Shown: positions 18,501 to 26,896 of the stretch, piece by piece | Layout of the letters: every line of letters begins with the position of its first letter | Position numbering within the stretch: position 1 is the stretch's first letter | DNA from: JAZKBN01 sp040388605 | Lineage (GTDB): Bacteria > Bacteroidota > Bacteroidia > Cytophagales > Flexibacteraceae | Length of the DNA stretch: 64,000 bases | Reading direction: 5' to 3' | Assembly: GCA_040388605.1 (NCBI GenBank) | Contig: JAZKBN010000012.1 | Coordinates: 62,001-126,000 of the forward strand | The notes under the pieces: model-generated | The model's input: only the letters and a program-made list of their open reading frames with translations | Databases searched by the model: none | What the model was told of the DNA's origin: nothing | Program-made: the position numbers and the translations under genes

Positions 18501-21082
18501 CCTCCTGGGATACTACCCGCAGGCGCGAGGTAAAAATAAAAGTCATAGCCACATCGGTGTACGGCTGTGTGGACAGTATGATTATCAGGCCGGTAATTAA
18601 AACCCAAATTGCCCCCGCCGCTCCTCGCGGCGATACCGGCATGTGCCACAACCTGCTTACAGCCTCTTATGTTGCGCATCCGCATGCAGGATCAACTTAT
18701 AACTGGACACTGGGAGCAGGCTCGCAGGCAAACCTGCTTACCTATGGCCCCCAAGGCGATTCAGCCACCATACAGTTCACTGCAGCCTCACCTGATACCT
18801 TGCTGCTATATTATACCGAGCTGGTAATTACCACCGATACCATTTGCATAGGCAACTCAGCACCGATACATATCATAAGACACCCTGTTCCTGATTCGGC
18901 ATTGCACATTACGCCCATTACCCCGCCCTGTCTCGGCAGCACTGAAACTTATTCATTGGCCGGCATGCCCGACTCCAAATACTATTGGAACCTGCCCGAC
19001 ACTGCCGGAATAATTATACCCCTTGCCCAAAATATTTACGGGAGCAGCATCATGGTAAACTGGCTTCGCCCCGGCAGGCATACCTTGCAGGTTCAGGAAA
19101 TATCGGCCTACGGATGCGCAGGGCCTGTTATTAAGCATGAAGTAAAAATTCTCCCCCCGGTCAGCATACTCGGCTTCAGCATAAATGCCGATACCATTTA
19201 CCAATGCCGTACCACGCCCGACAGTATTCGTTTTACTGCATCGCCCGGTTACTTTAACTATAAATGGAAGGCTGAAAGTACAAGTTCAATTCCCCCGGGC
19301 TTATCAGATACCACAAACCGGAGTATTGCTGCAAGGGTTCATGATAATGTAACTACATTTAAAATTACCGCTACCGACAGCCTTGGCTGTACACATACAA
19401 AAGCGCTCACCATAGTAATTAATGCCACCCCGGTTGCCGATGCCGGCACTATAAAAATTGCCTGCTTCGACGAAGCTACGGTTCAGATTGGTGCGGAAGA
19501 TCCCTTTGCCGACCCAACAATTCAATACAATTGGTCGCCTGCAGAATGGCTGGAAAGCAGCAATAAAAAGACAACAGTTGTCAGGTTTACACGTGGTGCA
19601 AGCTTTACCCGCGATACTTTGCTTAACTTCCGCCTGCTGCTTACAAATCCCTTAACCGGTTGTATAGACAGTGCCCAAACCTCGGTTTTCTTCCCTGCCC
19701 CGATTCCTGTTTACGACCCGGATCCCGATGATTTAATTCGAGGCACCTGCGGGGGCTATGGTAAACTGCAGCTCCCTGCCCTGAGCGATACCACAGGGAG
19801 TGTTGAATTCCTCTGGACCGACAGCACCTTTATGAGTCCCGGCGATTCAAGAAAGCCAAGGCCGACAATTTCACCGCGCAATACATCACAAGCAATTGTT
19901 TATAAAAACTACCCCGTAACCCTGAGTAAGTGGTACACTTTGCCCAACGGCGAAAAGTATAAATGCGAGCGTAAAACCGATTACGGGATAATGATATACC
20001 CGGAGCTTAACCCGCGCATTAATGCAGAGCAAACCATTTGCCTTAAAGCCGGCCAAACAGCAGCCGGTTTAGCAGAAGCACAGCTTACTTTTGGAACTTC
20101 AACTTATGAATGGTACCTGAACGGTAAGAAAAAGGCAGCCGGAAGCAGGCTTACATATGACTCTTTAGGCATTAACCGCATATGGTATGTGGAAACGAGC
20201 CTCGGCGGATGCAGGGCTGTTTCTGACACCCTAAGTATCAACGTTGTTCCGGCTGCTGCAACTAATCTTACATATACAGGAGACAGCACTGTTTGCGCAG
20301 GTGTAAATATCAACTTCGGTTTTACAGGCCTGCCTGCCGGGTCAGGCACGGTGTTCAGAACTATCAGCGCAACAACTGTTGTACAGGTTAATCAGCAGGG
20401 CAATACCGGTATGGCCTCGGCTGTATTTGCAAAGCCGGGCAGCTATATATACGGCGTTACCGAAATAACAAAAGACGGCTGCGCGGGCAGGGAACAGGTA
20501 GTTAACTTCACAGTACCGGATTTACCGGCCCCTGTAATCACCGGTCCCTCCATTCTCTGCTTCGATAACCTTACCGATATTTTCTATAAGGCAGAAGGTT
20601 TGCCCGGCTCCGCATTCACCTGGAGCCTGACCGGCGATATTTCTTCCAAATCTTCAGGTAACGATATATATGTTACCTGGGATAAGGTAACCAGGCCGAT
20701 GCCCAAAATCAGTTTAACCGAGATTACAGCCAGGGGCTGCACCCTGCAAAGTCAAACCCGCGAAATTCGTATAGACAGTACATTCAGCAATGTGCCCATG
20801 AACGAAAGCCCCTGTATTCTGAACGATTACCCTCTACTGATTCCTAATGTTTTCACCCCTAACGGCGATATTCTGAACGATGCCTTCATTATTAAAAACC
20901 GTTGGGTATATGCGCCCGTAAAAACCGACATATTCAACCGATGGGGTAACCGCGTTTTCCATTCCGATGATTACCGCGATAACTGGACTGCAGAAGGCCT
21001 GCCCGCCGGCACATATTACTATATAATTCAAAGCGATAAATTTAAATCGCATTACAAAGGCTATGTGGAAGTGCTCAGGTAA
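15533..21082 (+). CDS. giant secreted multidomain adhesin-like protein, T9SS type B sorting (gliding-motility C-terminal domain)
   Basis: 1849 residues. A signal peptide (about 1-26, ending NLFAQG) is followed by a beta-rich region of about 420 residues that looks like a beta-propeller or lectin-like module (repeated blades such as DPNGNLLYYSDGIDVY and SPNGRFLYSYG). After that come roughly a dozen Ig/PKD-like repeats carrying paired Cys and SDTIxI-type strands. The C-terminus has the type B signature IPNVFTPNGDILNDAF, FNRWGNRVFHSDDY and LPAGTYYYII. T9SS type B proteins are exported across the outer membrane and often need a SprF-like partner, which is not adjacent. The likely role is adhesion, motility or glycan contact; the ligand is unknown. 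Confidence 0.9.
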   Translation: MSKMFKVLLRVCLVLACAFASQNLFAQGKETAVWFTGENRYIDFKETPPNVHVGPFDRVVIHQKIVIGSVCDPNGNLLYYSDGIDVYSSDGNPILNSRTLSANHPNTSPLDRQVIFIQNPETPSRYYVILAWQRINGSVFESKMCYVELDRSLDGGRGAIVQGHHYLFQGGFLQSPAFAVVDGPDASTKWLLLTQVTHTSTPGLDRVSAFMAAKITGTEIDGNDVEITTTNALINYFCPVFHSMRPSMQGDKIAIMVGDTSQVVNSRHIPERTVAVFSFNKQTGRFGITPQLYKTHINDKAITSNLDFGSPLFSPNGRFLYSYGNSASYLDEATSNFRKKLDLLQFDLNSYTGPGTFAAPKVLYTYDIPIDSAAEFGVMTAQQGLDGKIYTTSQASWFFNKGFSVIDCPNALYDPEAPIWQNRLPVFTYPVNNVYRGRQIMPVIEESIMQASGVLEASTSRQGVCAGDTIRLFSNAIGVDPGTISWSPPNNLSNPNAANPVFYPPAAGSYTYIVSAAYCSGRLADTLRFTINNALRPVLGPDTLVTTGCFPNIRLRSLSNFPEGTVYNWQPGNGTESTYLATETGTYILTTNYGGCIGSDTIKITEQDLPLMMGNTLRSICTDTVAIARFTPPGLVHQSVFVAGAGRIDLQTNTVVRLSNLRPGRNVLRNTFYRANSPACTFIAFDTVYRDTLPQPQIPTLIFACQGDTAMAGVPNYANSNIRHVWSTGDTGKIFRSVTPGEYSLTLTNGACSKVYNFRVTIYWLPQNAAGPDTIICKPDTIRLGYPPSDISEYTYKWHSLSNPEIIIADSTSPYPLIPLPDQINQTYLFTLTSELPYTGCKNTDTISVKVVSPANASTGLRLRSLCSGATDTLGIKNADNTQHYVWLGPGTTLADTLARLPINPVNTGIEPDTFRYILRATGKFCTASDTAYVRVLPKVKGTLYGPAAVCPAETQVQFFLDDTLNNRYTWTVESGASLDSGQGTNRIYTSWDTTRRREVKIKVIATSVYGCVDSMIIRPVIKTQIAPAAPRGDTGMCHNLLTASYVAHPHAGSTYNWTLGAGSQANLLTYGPQGDSATIQFTAASPDTLLLYYTELVITTDTICIGNSAPIHIIRHPVPDSALHITPITPPCLGSTETYSLAGMPDSKYYWNLPDTAGIIIPLAQNIYGSSIMVNWLRPGRHTLQVQEISAYGCAGPVIKHEVKILPPVSILGFSINADTIYQCRTTPDSIRFTASPGYFNYKWKAESTSSIPPGLSDTTNRSIAARVHDNVTTFKITATDSLGCTHTKALTIVINATPVADAGTIKIACFDEATVQIGAEDPFADPTIQYNWSPAEWLESSNKKTTVVRFTRGASFTRDTLLNFRLLLTNPLTGCIDSAQTSVFFPAPIPVYDPDPDDLIRGTCGGYGKLQLPALSDTTGSVEFLWTDSTFMSPGDSRKPRPTISPRNTSQAIVYKNYPVTLSKWYTLPNGEKYKCERKTDYGIMIYPELNPRINAEQTICLKAGQTAAGLAEAQLTFGTSTYEWYLNGKKKAAGSRLTYDSLGINRIWYVETSLGGCRAVSDTLSINVVPAAATNLTYTGDSTVCAGVNINFGFTGLPAGSGTVFRTISATTVVQVNQQGNTGMASAVFAKPGSYIYGVTEITKDGCAGREQVVNFTVPDLPAPVITGPSILCFDNLTDIFYKAEGLPGSAFTWSLTGDISSKSSGNDIYVTWDKVTRPMPKISLTEITARGCTLQSQTREIRIDSTFSNVPMNESPCILNDYPLLIPNVFTPNGDILNDAFIIKNRWVYAPVKTDIFNRWGNRVFHSDDYRDNWTAEGLPAGTYYYIIQSDKFKSHYKGYVEVLR

Positions 21083-21167
21083 ATTATTGCCGAAGGCGAA
21101 TATTCCGGCCTTTTTCACTTAATATTTTATTGAGGGCCGATTCGGCTTTTAGGAATATTTTAACATG

Positions 21168-21200
21168 AAAAGCAGAAATAATTATCTTTTTTCTGCTTTT
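21168..21200 (+). terminator. AT-rich hairpin terminator after the giant protein
   Basis: AAAAGCAGAAA pairs with TTTCTGCTTTT (11 bp) around an AT-rich loop, with T residues in the 3' arm. It lies 86 bp after the stop codon. Confidence 0.6.
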
Positions 21201-21205
21201 ATATG

Positions 21206-21233
21206 ATACTTTGCATTTAGCATAGCAAAGTAT
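21206..21233. promoter_or_regulatory. 9-bp inverted repeat upstream of the kynurenine monooxygenase gene
   Basis: ATACTTTGC and GCAAAGTAT are separated by 10 nt, about 120 bp before the start codon and directly after another hairpin. It lacks a T-run, so it may be an operator or a second transcript-end structure. Confidence 0.35.
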
Positions 21234-21351
21234 TATGTTATAAAAAGCCGGTAATGTTAATTATTGAATAACTTTATGCCCCCAAATGCAGTTATCTAAC
21301 TGCAATACGGTCTTCCGACCGCTTTTTAAGCCGGAAGTTCTGCTCAAAAGA

Positions 21352-22728
21352 ATGCCGGAAAAAAAATCAGCTTTAATATTCGGTGCGGGCCCGGTTGGCA
21401 CTTTGCTGGCCCTTTACCTCCACCGACGTGGTTACAATTGCGAAGTTCATGACCGCAGGCCGGACCTGCGGCTTTCCGGTAAGGAAGACGGTCGCTCAAT
21501 AAACCTGGCACTCAGCGAGCGTGGCCTGCACGCCCTGCGCCAAATAATTCCCGAAGAAGAAATTCTGCAAACCGGCGTGCCCATGTATGGCCGCATGATG
21601 CACGATACCGAGGGAGCAACCTCTTACCAGCCTTATGGTAAAGATGGCCAAAGCATATTCAGCGTTTCGCGCAATGCGCTTAACCTGAGGCTCTTGCAGC
21701 ATGCCGGCAAAAAAGAAGGCGTCAACCTGCACTTTGAATCACGTTGTAACGATGTGAATTTTGAAACAGGTGAGGCCGTTATTCAGGATAAAACCACCGG
21801 CGAAAGCCAAACCATACAATCAGACCTCATTTTCGGGGCCGATGGCGCTTATTCTGCTGTTCGCGGGGCTATGACCAAGGCGCCGAGGTATGAGTACATT
21901 CAGCATTATATAGAGCACGGCTATAAGGAATTCAACATTCCGGCCGGCCCGAACGGAACCTGGCGCATGGAGCGTAATGCCCTGCACATTTGGCCCCGCG
22001 GCAATTTCATGATGATTGCCCTGCCAAACCCCGACGGCAGCTTTACCGGCACCCTCTTCTTCCCTTTTGAAGGCCCCCTGAGCTTCGCAGGCCTGAAAAA
22101 CACCGAAGACGTAACCGCCTTCTTCAAAAAATATTTTGCCGATTTGGTTCCGCTGATTCCTGATGCAGCCAGCGCTTTCTTCGATCACCCGCTTGGCTCA
22201 TTGGTAACTATCCGCAGCGGCCCGTGGGTACGCGGGAATGCCTTGCTTATCGGCGATGCGGCGCATGCCATTGTCCCTTTCTACGGGCAGGGCCTGAATG
22301 CCGGCTTTGAAGATGTTTACCTGCTCGACAAAATGGCAGCTGAGCATAATCTTGATTTTGCTGCTGTGCTTCGCCCCTTTGAGCAAAGCCGCCGGCCCGA
22401 TACCGATGCCATATCAGAGCTTTCTATGCAGAATTTCATAGAAATGCGCGACCTTGTGGGCGACCGCACTTTCCTGCTGCGCAAAAAGATTGAAGGCCGC
22501 CTGAATCAACTGTTCCCCGAGCTTTGGGTGCCCTTATATACCCAGGTAACCTTTTCACGCAATCCGTACCGCGAGGCCCTGGAATCAGGCAAAGAGCACG
22601 ACCGCATTATGGAGCAGCTAATGGCCCTGCCCGATGTGGAAATACACTGGCAAAACGACGAATGGCTTGCTGAGGCCATTTTCAGGTTCATTGGCAATCC
22701 GCCGGAACTTGAAAGCGTAACAGCCTGA
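21352..22728 (+). CDS. kmo: kynurenine 3-monooxygenase
   Basis: 458 residues. FAD-binding GAGPVGTLLALYLHRRG lies at the N-terminus and the second FAD motif GNALLIGDAAHAIVPFYGQGLNAGFED near 300. KMO-specific segments include DRRPDLR, GRSINLALSERGLHALR and the C-terminal helix. It hydroxylates L-kynurenine using NADPH and O2, in tryptophan catabolism or de novo NAD synthesis via quinolinate. The ATG at 21352 (MPEKKSALIFGAG) is preferred; an upstream in-frame ATG adds 22 residues not typical of the family. No other kynurenine-pathway gene is in the window. Confidence 0.95.
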   Translation: MPEKKSALIFGAGPVGTLLALYLHRRGYNCEVHDRRPDLRLSGKEDGRSINLALSERGLHALRQIIPEEEILQTGVPMYGRMMHDTEGATSYQPYGKDGQSIFSVSRNALNLRLLQHAGKKEGVNLHFESRCNDVNFETGEAVIQDKTTGESQTIQSDLIFGADGAYSAVRGAMTKAPRYEYIQHYIEHGYKEFNIPAGPNGTWRMERNALHIWPRGNFMMIALPNPDGSFTGTLFFPFEGPLSFAGLKNTEDVTAFFKKYFADLVPLIPDAASAFFDHPLGSLVTIRSGPWVRGNALLIGDAAHAIVPFYGQGLNAGFEDVYLLDKMAAEHNLDFAAVLRPFEQSRRPDTDAISELSMQNFIEMRDLVGDRTFLLRKKIEGRLNQLFPELWVPLYTQVTFSRNPYREALESGKEHDRIMEQLMALPDVEIHWQNDEWLAEAIFRFIGNPPELESVTA

Positions 22729-22850
22729 GCAATAAACCCTGAAAGCGTGTTTAAAGCGAGCTCTATTCTCTAAAGGCCCTTATAAAATGTACCTGCCGAA
22801 TACAACCGGCAAAACAGTCTTGTTTTTCAAATAATACTTCGATTCGAGTT

Positions 22851-22890
22851 AATGCAGCCGAAATTTATAACTTCGGCTGCATTCTTTTTT
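22851..22890 (+). terminator. hairpin terminator after kmo
   Basis: A perfect 12-bp stem (AATGCAGCCGAA/TTCGGCTGCATT) with a 9-nt loop, followed by C and six T residues. Confidence 0.9.
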
Positions 22891-22986
22891 GAAATTTAGC
22901 GGGCAGGTATTTTCAGCAATTGTAATTGCATGAAAGCAGCTCAAAATATGAGCTGAAAATATGATGCCGCGGCCCGAAGGAAACAT

Positions 22987-22994
22987 TATATTTG
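22987..22994 (+). promoter_or_regulatory. Bacteroidota -7 element (TATATTTG) upstream of DUF4290-murA
   Basis: An exact TAnnTTTG match 75 bp before the DUF4290 start codon. No clear TTTG or TTG lies 19 bp upstream of it, so the call rests on the -7 element and position only. Confidence 0.4.
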
Positions 22995-23069
22995 TACCGG
23001 GATACGGGCAATTTGCTTTTCGGAGCCATTATTATGACCCCGGGTTAACCCAAAAATAAGAATAAGATT

Positions 23070-23738
23070 ATGGAAGACAGCCGCTTTACCTATTATAACG
23101 ACGGCCCCGATTTGGTTTTTAAAGAATACGGACGGAATGTACACAAAATGGTTACCCACCTGTTGGAAACCGAAGATCGTGATACCCGTACCGATATGGC
23201 CTATGCATTAATTGACTTAATGCGTCGCCTTAACCCGGCGCCCATTGAAGATACCGAAGAGGAGTACCGTAAATTATGGGACCACCTCTATATTATGGCC
23301 GACTATGAGCTCGACCGTGATGCACCCTACCCTGCCCCGCTGAAACCTGAAGAAGTTGAAGAAAGGAAGCCTATGAGCTACCCTGATTCAAAAGCCAGGT
23401 TTAAGCATTACGGCAAAAACGTTGAGCTCCTGGTTAAGCAAACCGTTAAAACCGAAGACGATAATGCCCGTGAAAATAACATAATTTACCTCGGTCGCCT
23501 GATGAAAAACCTGTACGGCACCTGGAATAAAGACAATGTTGAAGATTCTGTAATTATAGACCAGCTTGATGCCTTAAGTAAAGGTGAGCTGAAAATTGAT
23601 TCAGGAAAAATTTCTGCCGAAAACCTTTTCGACAGTCCTGTTAAAGAATGGAAAAACCTGCCCGGCAGCGCCGGAACGGGTCAGCGCGCTACTTTTTTAC
23701 GCCGCACAAACACCATAGATAAGAAGCGTAAAAAATAA
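23070..23738 (+). CDS. DUF4290 protein, conserved partner upstream of murA
   Basis: A 222-residue soluble, charged, mainly helical protein with the DUF4290 pattern (KEYGRNVHKMV repeated in weaker form as KHYGKNVELLVKQ; DLMRRLNP; DHLYIMADYELD). It has a basic C-terminus (RRTNTIDKKRKK). The family is restricted to Bacteroidota in my knowledge and typically sits directly before murA, as here, with only 3 bp between the genes. That suggests translational coupling and a role linked to cell-wall precursor synthesis. No function is established that I know of. Confidence 0.85.
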   Translation: MEDSRFTYYNDGPDLVFKEYGRNVHKMVTHLLETEDRDTRTDMAYALIDLMRRLNPAPIEDTEEEYRKLWDHLYIMADYELDRDAPYPAPLKPEEVEERKPMSYPDSKARFKHYGKNVELLVKQTVKTEDDNARENNIIYLGRLMKNLYGTWNKDNVEDSVIIDQLDALSKGELKIDSGKISAENLFDSPVKEWKNLPGSAGTGQRATFLRRTNTIDKKRKK

Positions 23739-23741
23739 GAA

Positions 23742-25046
23742 ATGGCCTCTTTTGAAATTATTGGCGGCACCCGCCTCAGCGGCGAAATCACGCCCCAAGG
23801 CGCCAAAAACGAAGCGCTGCAAATTATATGTGCCGTTCTGCTGACACCGGAACAGGTAGTTATAAACAACATTCCTGATATCAGGGATGTAAATAAACTC
23901 ATAGAGCTGCTTGGCTCAATGGGGGTAAAAACCGAAAAGCTGGGCGAAAGCTCATGGCGTTTCCAGGCTGATGAGGTAGACATGGCTTACCTTGAAACCC
24001 CCGAGTTCGAATCGCAGGCAGGCAGCCTCCGTGGTTCGGTTATGATTTTGGGGCCTTTGCTGGCACGTTACGGCTATGCCCGCATACCCAAGCCGGGCGG
24101 CGATAAAATTGGCCGCCGCAGGCTTGATACCCACTTCCTGGGTCTTGAAAAGCTGGGGGCAAAATTCAGCTATAACGCAAAGGAAGGTTATTATAATATT
24201 GACGGCCGTCATCTCGAAGGCTGCTATATGCTCCTCGACGAAGCCAGCGTAACAGGCACCGCCAACGTACTTATGGCTGCCGTGCTTGCCAAGGGCACCA
24301 CTACCATTTACAATGCAGCCTGCGAACCTTACCTGCAGCAGCTTGCCAAAATGCTGAACCGCATGGGCGCTAAAGTGAGCGGTGTTGGTTCTAACATGCT
24401 CATTATTGAAGGCGTTACAGAGCTTGGCGGTACTGAGCATCGCATGCTGCCCGATATGATAGAAATAGGAAGTTTTATTGGCCTTGCTGCCAGCACTGCT
24501 TCTGAAATAACCATAAAAGATTGCCAGGTGGCTGAACTGGGCCTTATTCCCGAAGTATTCCGCAAGCTGGGCATCAAGCTCGAAATTCGCGGCGACGATA
24601 TATTTGTACCCGCCTGCTACAATTACGAGATAGATACTTATATAGACGGCAGCACGCTTACAGTAAGCGATGCCCCGTGGCCCGGCTTTACGCCCGACCT
24701 TTTAAGCATAGTGCTTGTTACTGCCATACAGGCAAGCGGAACGGTGCTTATTCACCAAAAAATGTTCGAGAGCAGGCTTTTCTTTGTTGATAAGCTGATT
24801 GAAATGGGCGCACAGATTATACTTTGCGATCCGCACCGTGCAACGGTTATAGGCCTGAACAGGCGCACAAGCCTGCGCGGCATACGCATGAGCTCTCCTG
24901 ATATTCGTGCAGGTGTGGCTTTGCTAATTGCAGCCATGAGCGCGCAAGGCACCAGCATTATTGATAATGCCGAGCAGATAGACCGCGGTTACCAGAATAT
25001 AGACAAGCGCCTGAATGCGCTTGGCGCAAAAATTCGCAGGCTTTGA
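23742..25046 (+). CDS. murA: UDP-N-acetylglucosamine 1-carboxyvinyltransferase (active-site Cys replaced by Asp)
   Basis: 434 residues with the EPSP-synthase-like double fold. It transfers enolpyruvate from PEP to UDP-GlcNAc, the first committed step of peptidoglycan synthesis. Lys22-Asn23 in QGAKNEAL is conserved. In the active-site loop, E. coli has PGGCTIGARP (Cys115) and this protein has PGGDKIGRRR, placing Asp121 (codon 24102-24104) at the catalytic Cys position. Cys-to-Asp MurA variants are known in other bacteria to remain active and to resist fosfomycin, so intrinsic insensitivity is expected here. It forms an operon with the DUF4290 gene. Confidence 0.96.
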   Translation: MASFEIIGGTRLSGEITPQGAKNEALQIICAVLLTPEQVVINNIPDIRDVNKLIELLGSMGVKTEKLGESSWRFQADEVDMAYLETPEFESQAGSLRGSVMILGPLLARYGYARIPKPGGDKIGRRRLDTHFLGLEKLGAKFSYNAKEGYYNIDGRHLEGCYMLLDEASVTGTANVLMAAVLAKGTTTIYNAACEPYLQQLAKMLNRMGAKVSGVGSNMLIIEGVTELGGTEHRMLPDMIEIGSFIGLAASTASEITIKDCQVAELGLIPEVFRKLGIKLEIRGDDIFVPACYNYEIDTYIDGSTLTVSDAPWPGFTPDLLSIVLVTAIQASGTVLIHQKMFESRLFFVDKLIEMGAQIILCDPHRATVIGLNRRTSLRGIRMSSPDIRAGVALLIAAMSAQGTSIIDNAEQIDRGYQNIDKRLNALGAKIRRL

Positions 25047-25087
25047 TTTTTTGAGCACAGGCTCAAATTAATCTGCTGCTTAACTTT

Positions 25088-25131
25088 AAACACAAAGCGA
25101 CTTCGACTAATATCGGGGTCGCTTTTTGTTT
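25088..25131 (+). terminator. hairpin terminator after murA
   Basis: AAACACAAAGCGAC pairs with GTCGCTTTTTGTTT with one mismatch around a 16-nt loop; the 3' arm provides the T-tract. Confidence 0.85.
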
Positions 25132-25290
25132 GAGCTAATACAGGGGCATTTTCACGGTTTTTTGGTAAAAGACCGGTATTCACAGCCGTCAAAATATGCG
25201 ACAACTGTTACAAGGCATAAAATTTGCAAATCCAAGGCAGATAAGTCCCTGTTAAAAGACAGGAATATTTAAACAAACCCAACTACCACT

Positions 25291-25635
25291 ATGAATGCCA
25301 ATAATGCCGAATTACACACTGCCCTTATTAATTGCGCCCGCGCCTGCGAGTACTGCGCCACCTGCTGCCTCGATGAAGACGATTTAGCCATGCTTGCCGA
25401 ATGCATACGCGTAGATCGTGACTGTGCCGATATTTGCACCCTATCTGCCACGCTGCTTGCCCGTGAATCTTCGCTGGCTACACAATTGCTGCTCCTGTGT
25501 GAAGAAGCCTGCCGCCTTTGCGCCGACAACTGCGCGCAACACAGCCACCATGACCATTGTCGCGAATGCGCCGAAGCCTGCCGCCGTTGCGCTGAGCTTT
25601 GCCATGAAAACCATACGGCCATTGAGCAGGTATAA
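25291..25635 (+). CDS. four-helix-bundle Cys-rich copper-binding protein (Csp / DUF326-like)
   Basis: 114 residues with 17 Cys arranged as helical CxxxC and CxxC repeats (CARACEYCATCC, CRLCADNC, CRECAEACRRCAELC) plus a HSHHDH segment. This matches copper storage proteins, in which Cys residues line a four-helix bundle that holds many Cu(I) ions. There is no signal peptide or Tat motif, so it is probably cytosolic (Csp3-like). It is a single-gene unit with its own terminator. No copper exporter or regulator gene is adjacent. Confidence 0.88.
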   Translation: MNANNAELHTALINCARACEYCATCCLDEDDLAMLAECIRVDRDCADICTLSATLLARESSLATQLLLLCEEACRLCADNCAQHSHHDHCRECAEACRRCAELCHENHTAIEQV

Positions 25636-25660
25636 AGGCAGTTTCAAATTATCGAAAACA

Positions 25661-25700
25661 TGAAAGAGCCCGGCATTCCTACGATTGCCCGGCTCTTTCA
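25661..25700. terminator. bidirectional terminator between the Csp-like gene and hemH
   Basis: TGAAAGAGCC pairs with GGCTCTTTCA (10 bp, plus 3 bp more beyond one mismatch). It lies between two convergent genes, and TTTT follows on the plus strand. Confidence 0.8.
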
Positions 25701-25723
25701 GGTTTTATTAATGGCTTTTCAAT

Positions 25724-26764
25724 CTACACCTGCTCCCTTATCATGCTTTCAACCGCCTCAACCCATGTTGTATTAACATTCAGGCTTTCAACCAATTGCC
25801 AGTGCTTTCCGCCTTTGGCCTCGAAAAGCTCCCTGTATTCCCGGCCTATTTCAACAGTTGTCTCCAGGCAATCTGCCACAAAGCTGGGGCTGAAAGCCAG
25901 TACACTTTTGTAGCCCTTTTTAGCCAGCTCATCAATAACTTCATCGGTATAGGGTTTTATCCAGGGCGTTTTACCGAGCCTTGATTGAAAGCTTACGGTA
26001 TATTGCTCGGGCTTAAGGCCGAGTGAATCGGCTAAGAGGCGGGTTGTGGCATAGCATTGTGCCCGGTAACAATATTGATTTTTGGCATCAAGATTATTAC
26101 AGCAGGTTCCGAAAGAGCAAACATTGTGTTCATCGGCCTTGGTAAGCTGTCGTTCGGGCAGGCCGTGGTAGGTAAAAAGTATATGGTCGTAATTGCGCTC
26201 ATTCATATATCGGCGGCCAATTTCAGTAAAGGCTTGTATGAATAATGGCTTGTCCCAAAAACTGCTGATGAAGCTGATGTCGGGTATAATAAGCCACTTG
26301 CTTACAAGTCGCATTACTTCCTGCTGAACAGAGCCTGTGCTTGCCGAAGCATATTGAGGGAACAAGGGAAGTACAATTATTTTTTTAAGCCCTGCCTTTT
26401 TCATTTTTTCCAGGGCAGATTCTATGGAAGGGTTCTGATAGCGCATGGCCAGCTCCACCATAAAATTTTCGCCAAGGCTTTCCTTTATAAGGGCGGTAAG
26501 ATCTTCGCCGTAATATTTCAGGGGGCTGCCGCGCTCGTCCCAAAGCTCCTTATACACTTTAGCTGATTTTGGGCCCCTGAATGGTACAATTACCAGGTTT
26601 ATAAGCAGTTGACGATTTAGCTCAGGAATATCAATTACGCGCTCATCAAGCAGGAACTGGCGCAGGTAGCGGCGTACATCGGGTACGGAAGGTGAATCAG
26701 GAGTGCCCAGGTTTATGATTAAAACACCGGTCTTATTGTCGGTAATTGTGGCGGAATCTTTCAT
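25724..26764 (-). CDS. hemH: ferrochelatase
   Basis: 346 residues. Family motifs: INLGTPDSP near the N-terminus, the metal-site His in FTYHGLPERQL, FQSRLGKTPWIKPYTD, and FSPSFVADCLETTVEI with its conserved Glu. It inserts Fe(II) into protoporphyrin IX, the last step of protoporphyrin-dependent heme synthesis. Between the His loop and the next helix is a Cys-rich insertion (CSFGTCC, then YCYRAQC) that could hold an Fe-S cluster or zinc; this is inference. No other heme-synthesis gene is adjacent. Confidence 0.95.
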   Translation of the reverse strand: MKDSATITDNKTGVLIINLGTPDSPSVPDVRRYLRQFLLDERVIDIPELNRQLLINLVIVPFRGPKSAKVYKELWDERGSPLKYYGEDLTALIKESLGENFMVELAMRYQNPSIESALEKMKKAGLKKIIVLPLFPQYASASTGSVQQEVMRLVSKWLIIPDISFISSFWDKPLFIQAFTEIGRRYMNERNYDHILFTYHGLPERQLTKADEHNVCSFGTCCNNLDAKNQYCYRAQCYATTRLLADSLGLKPEQYTVSFQSRLGKTPWIKPYTDEVIDELAKKGYKSVLAFSPSFVADCLETTVEIGREYRELFEAKGGKHWQLVESLNVNTTWVEAVESMIREQV

Positions 26765-26896
26765 TACCGCAAATTTACCCTGCTTTTATTCAGTTTTATA
26801 CCTCTTCATTATTCATTCAGAATAATTACTTTTGGGTTCGGGAATATTCATGGGTTTTAAGCCCTGTTTAGGCCATACATCAGGTGTAATCAAGAC

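Noticed and set aside
26770..26777. TAAATTTG as a -7 element for hemH
   Set aside because: It lies about 5 bp before the start codon and has no upstream TTTG at the right distance; transcription would begin at or inside the gene.
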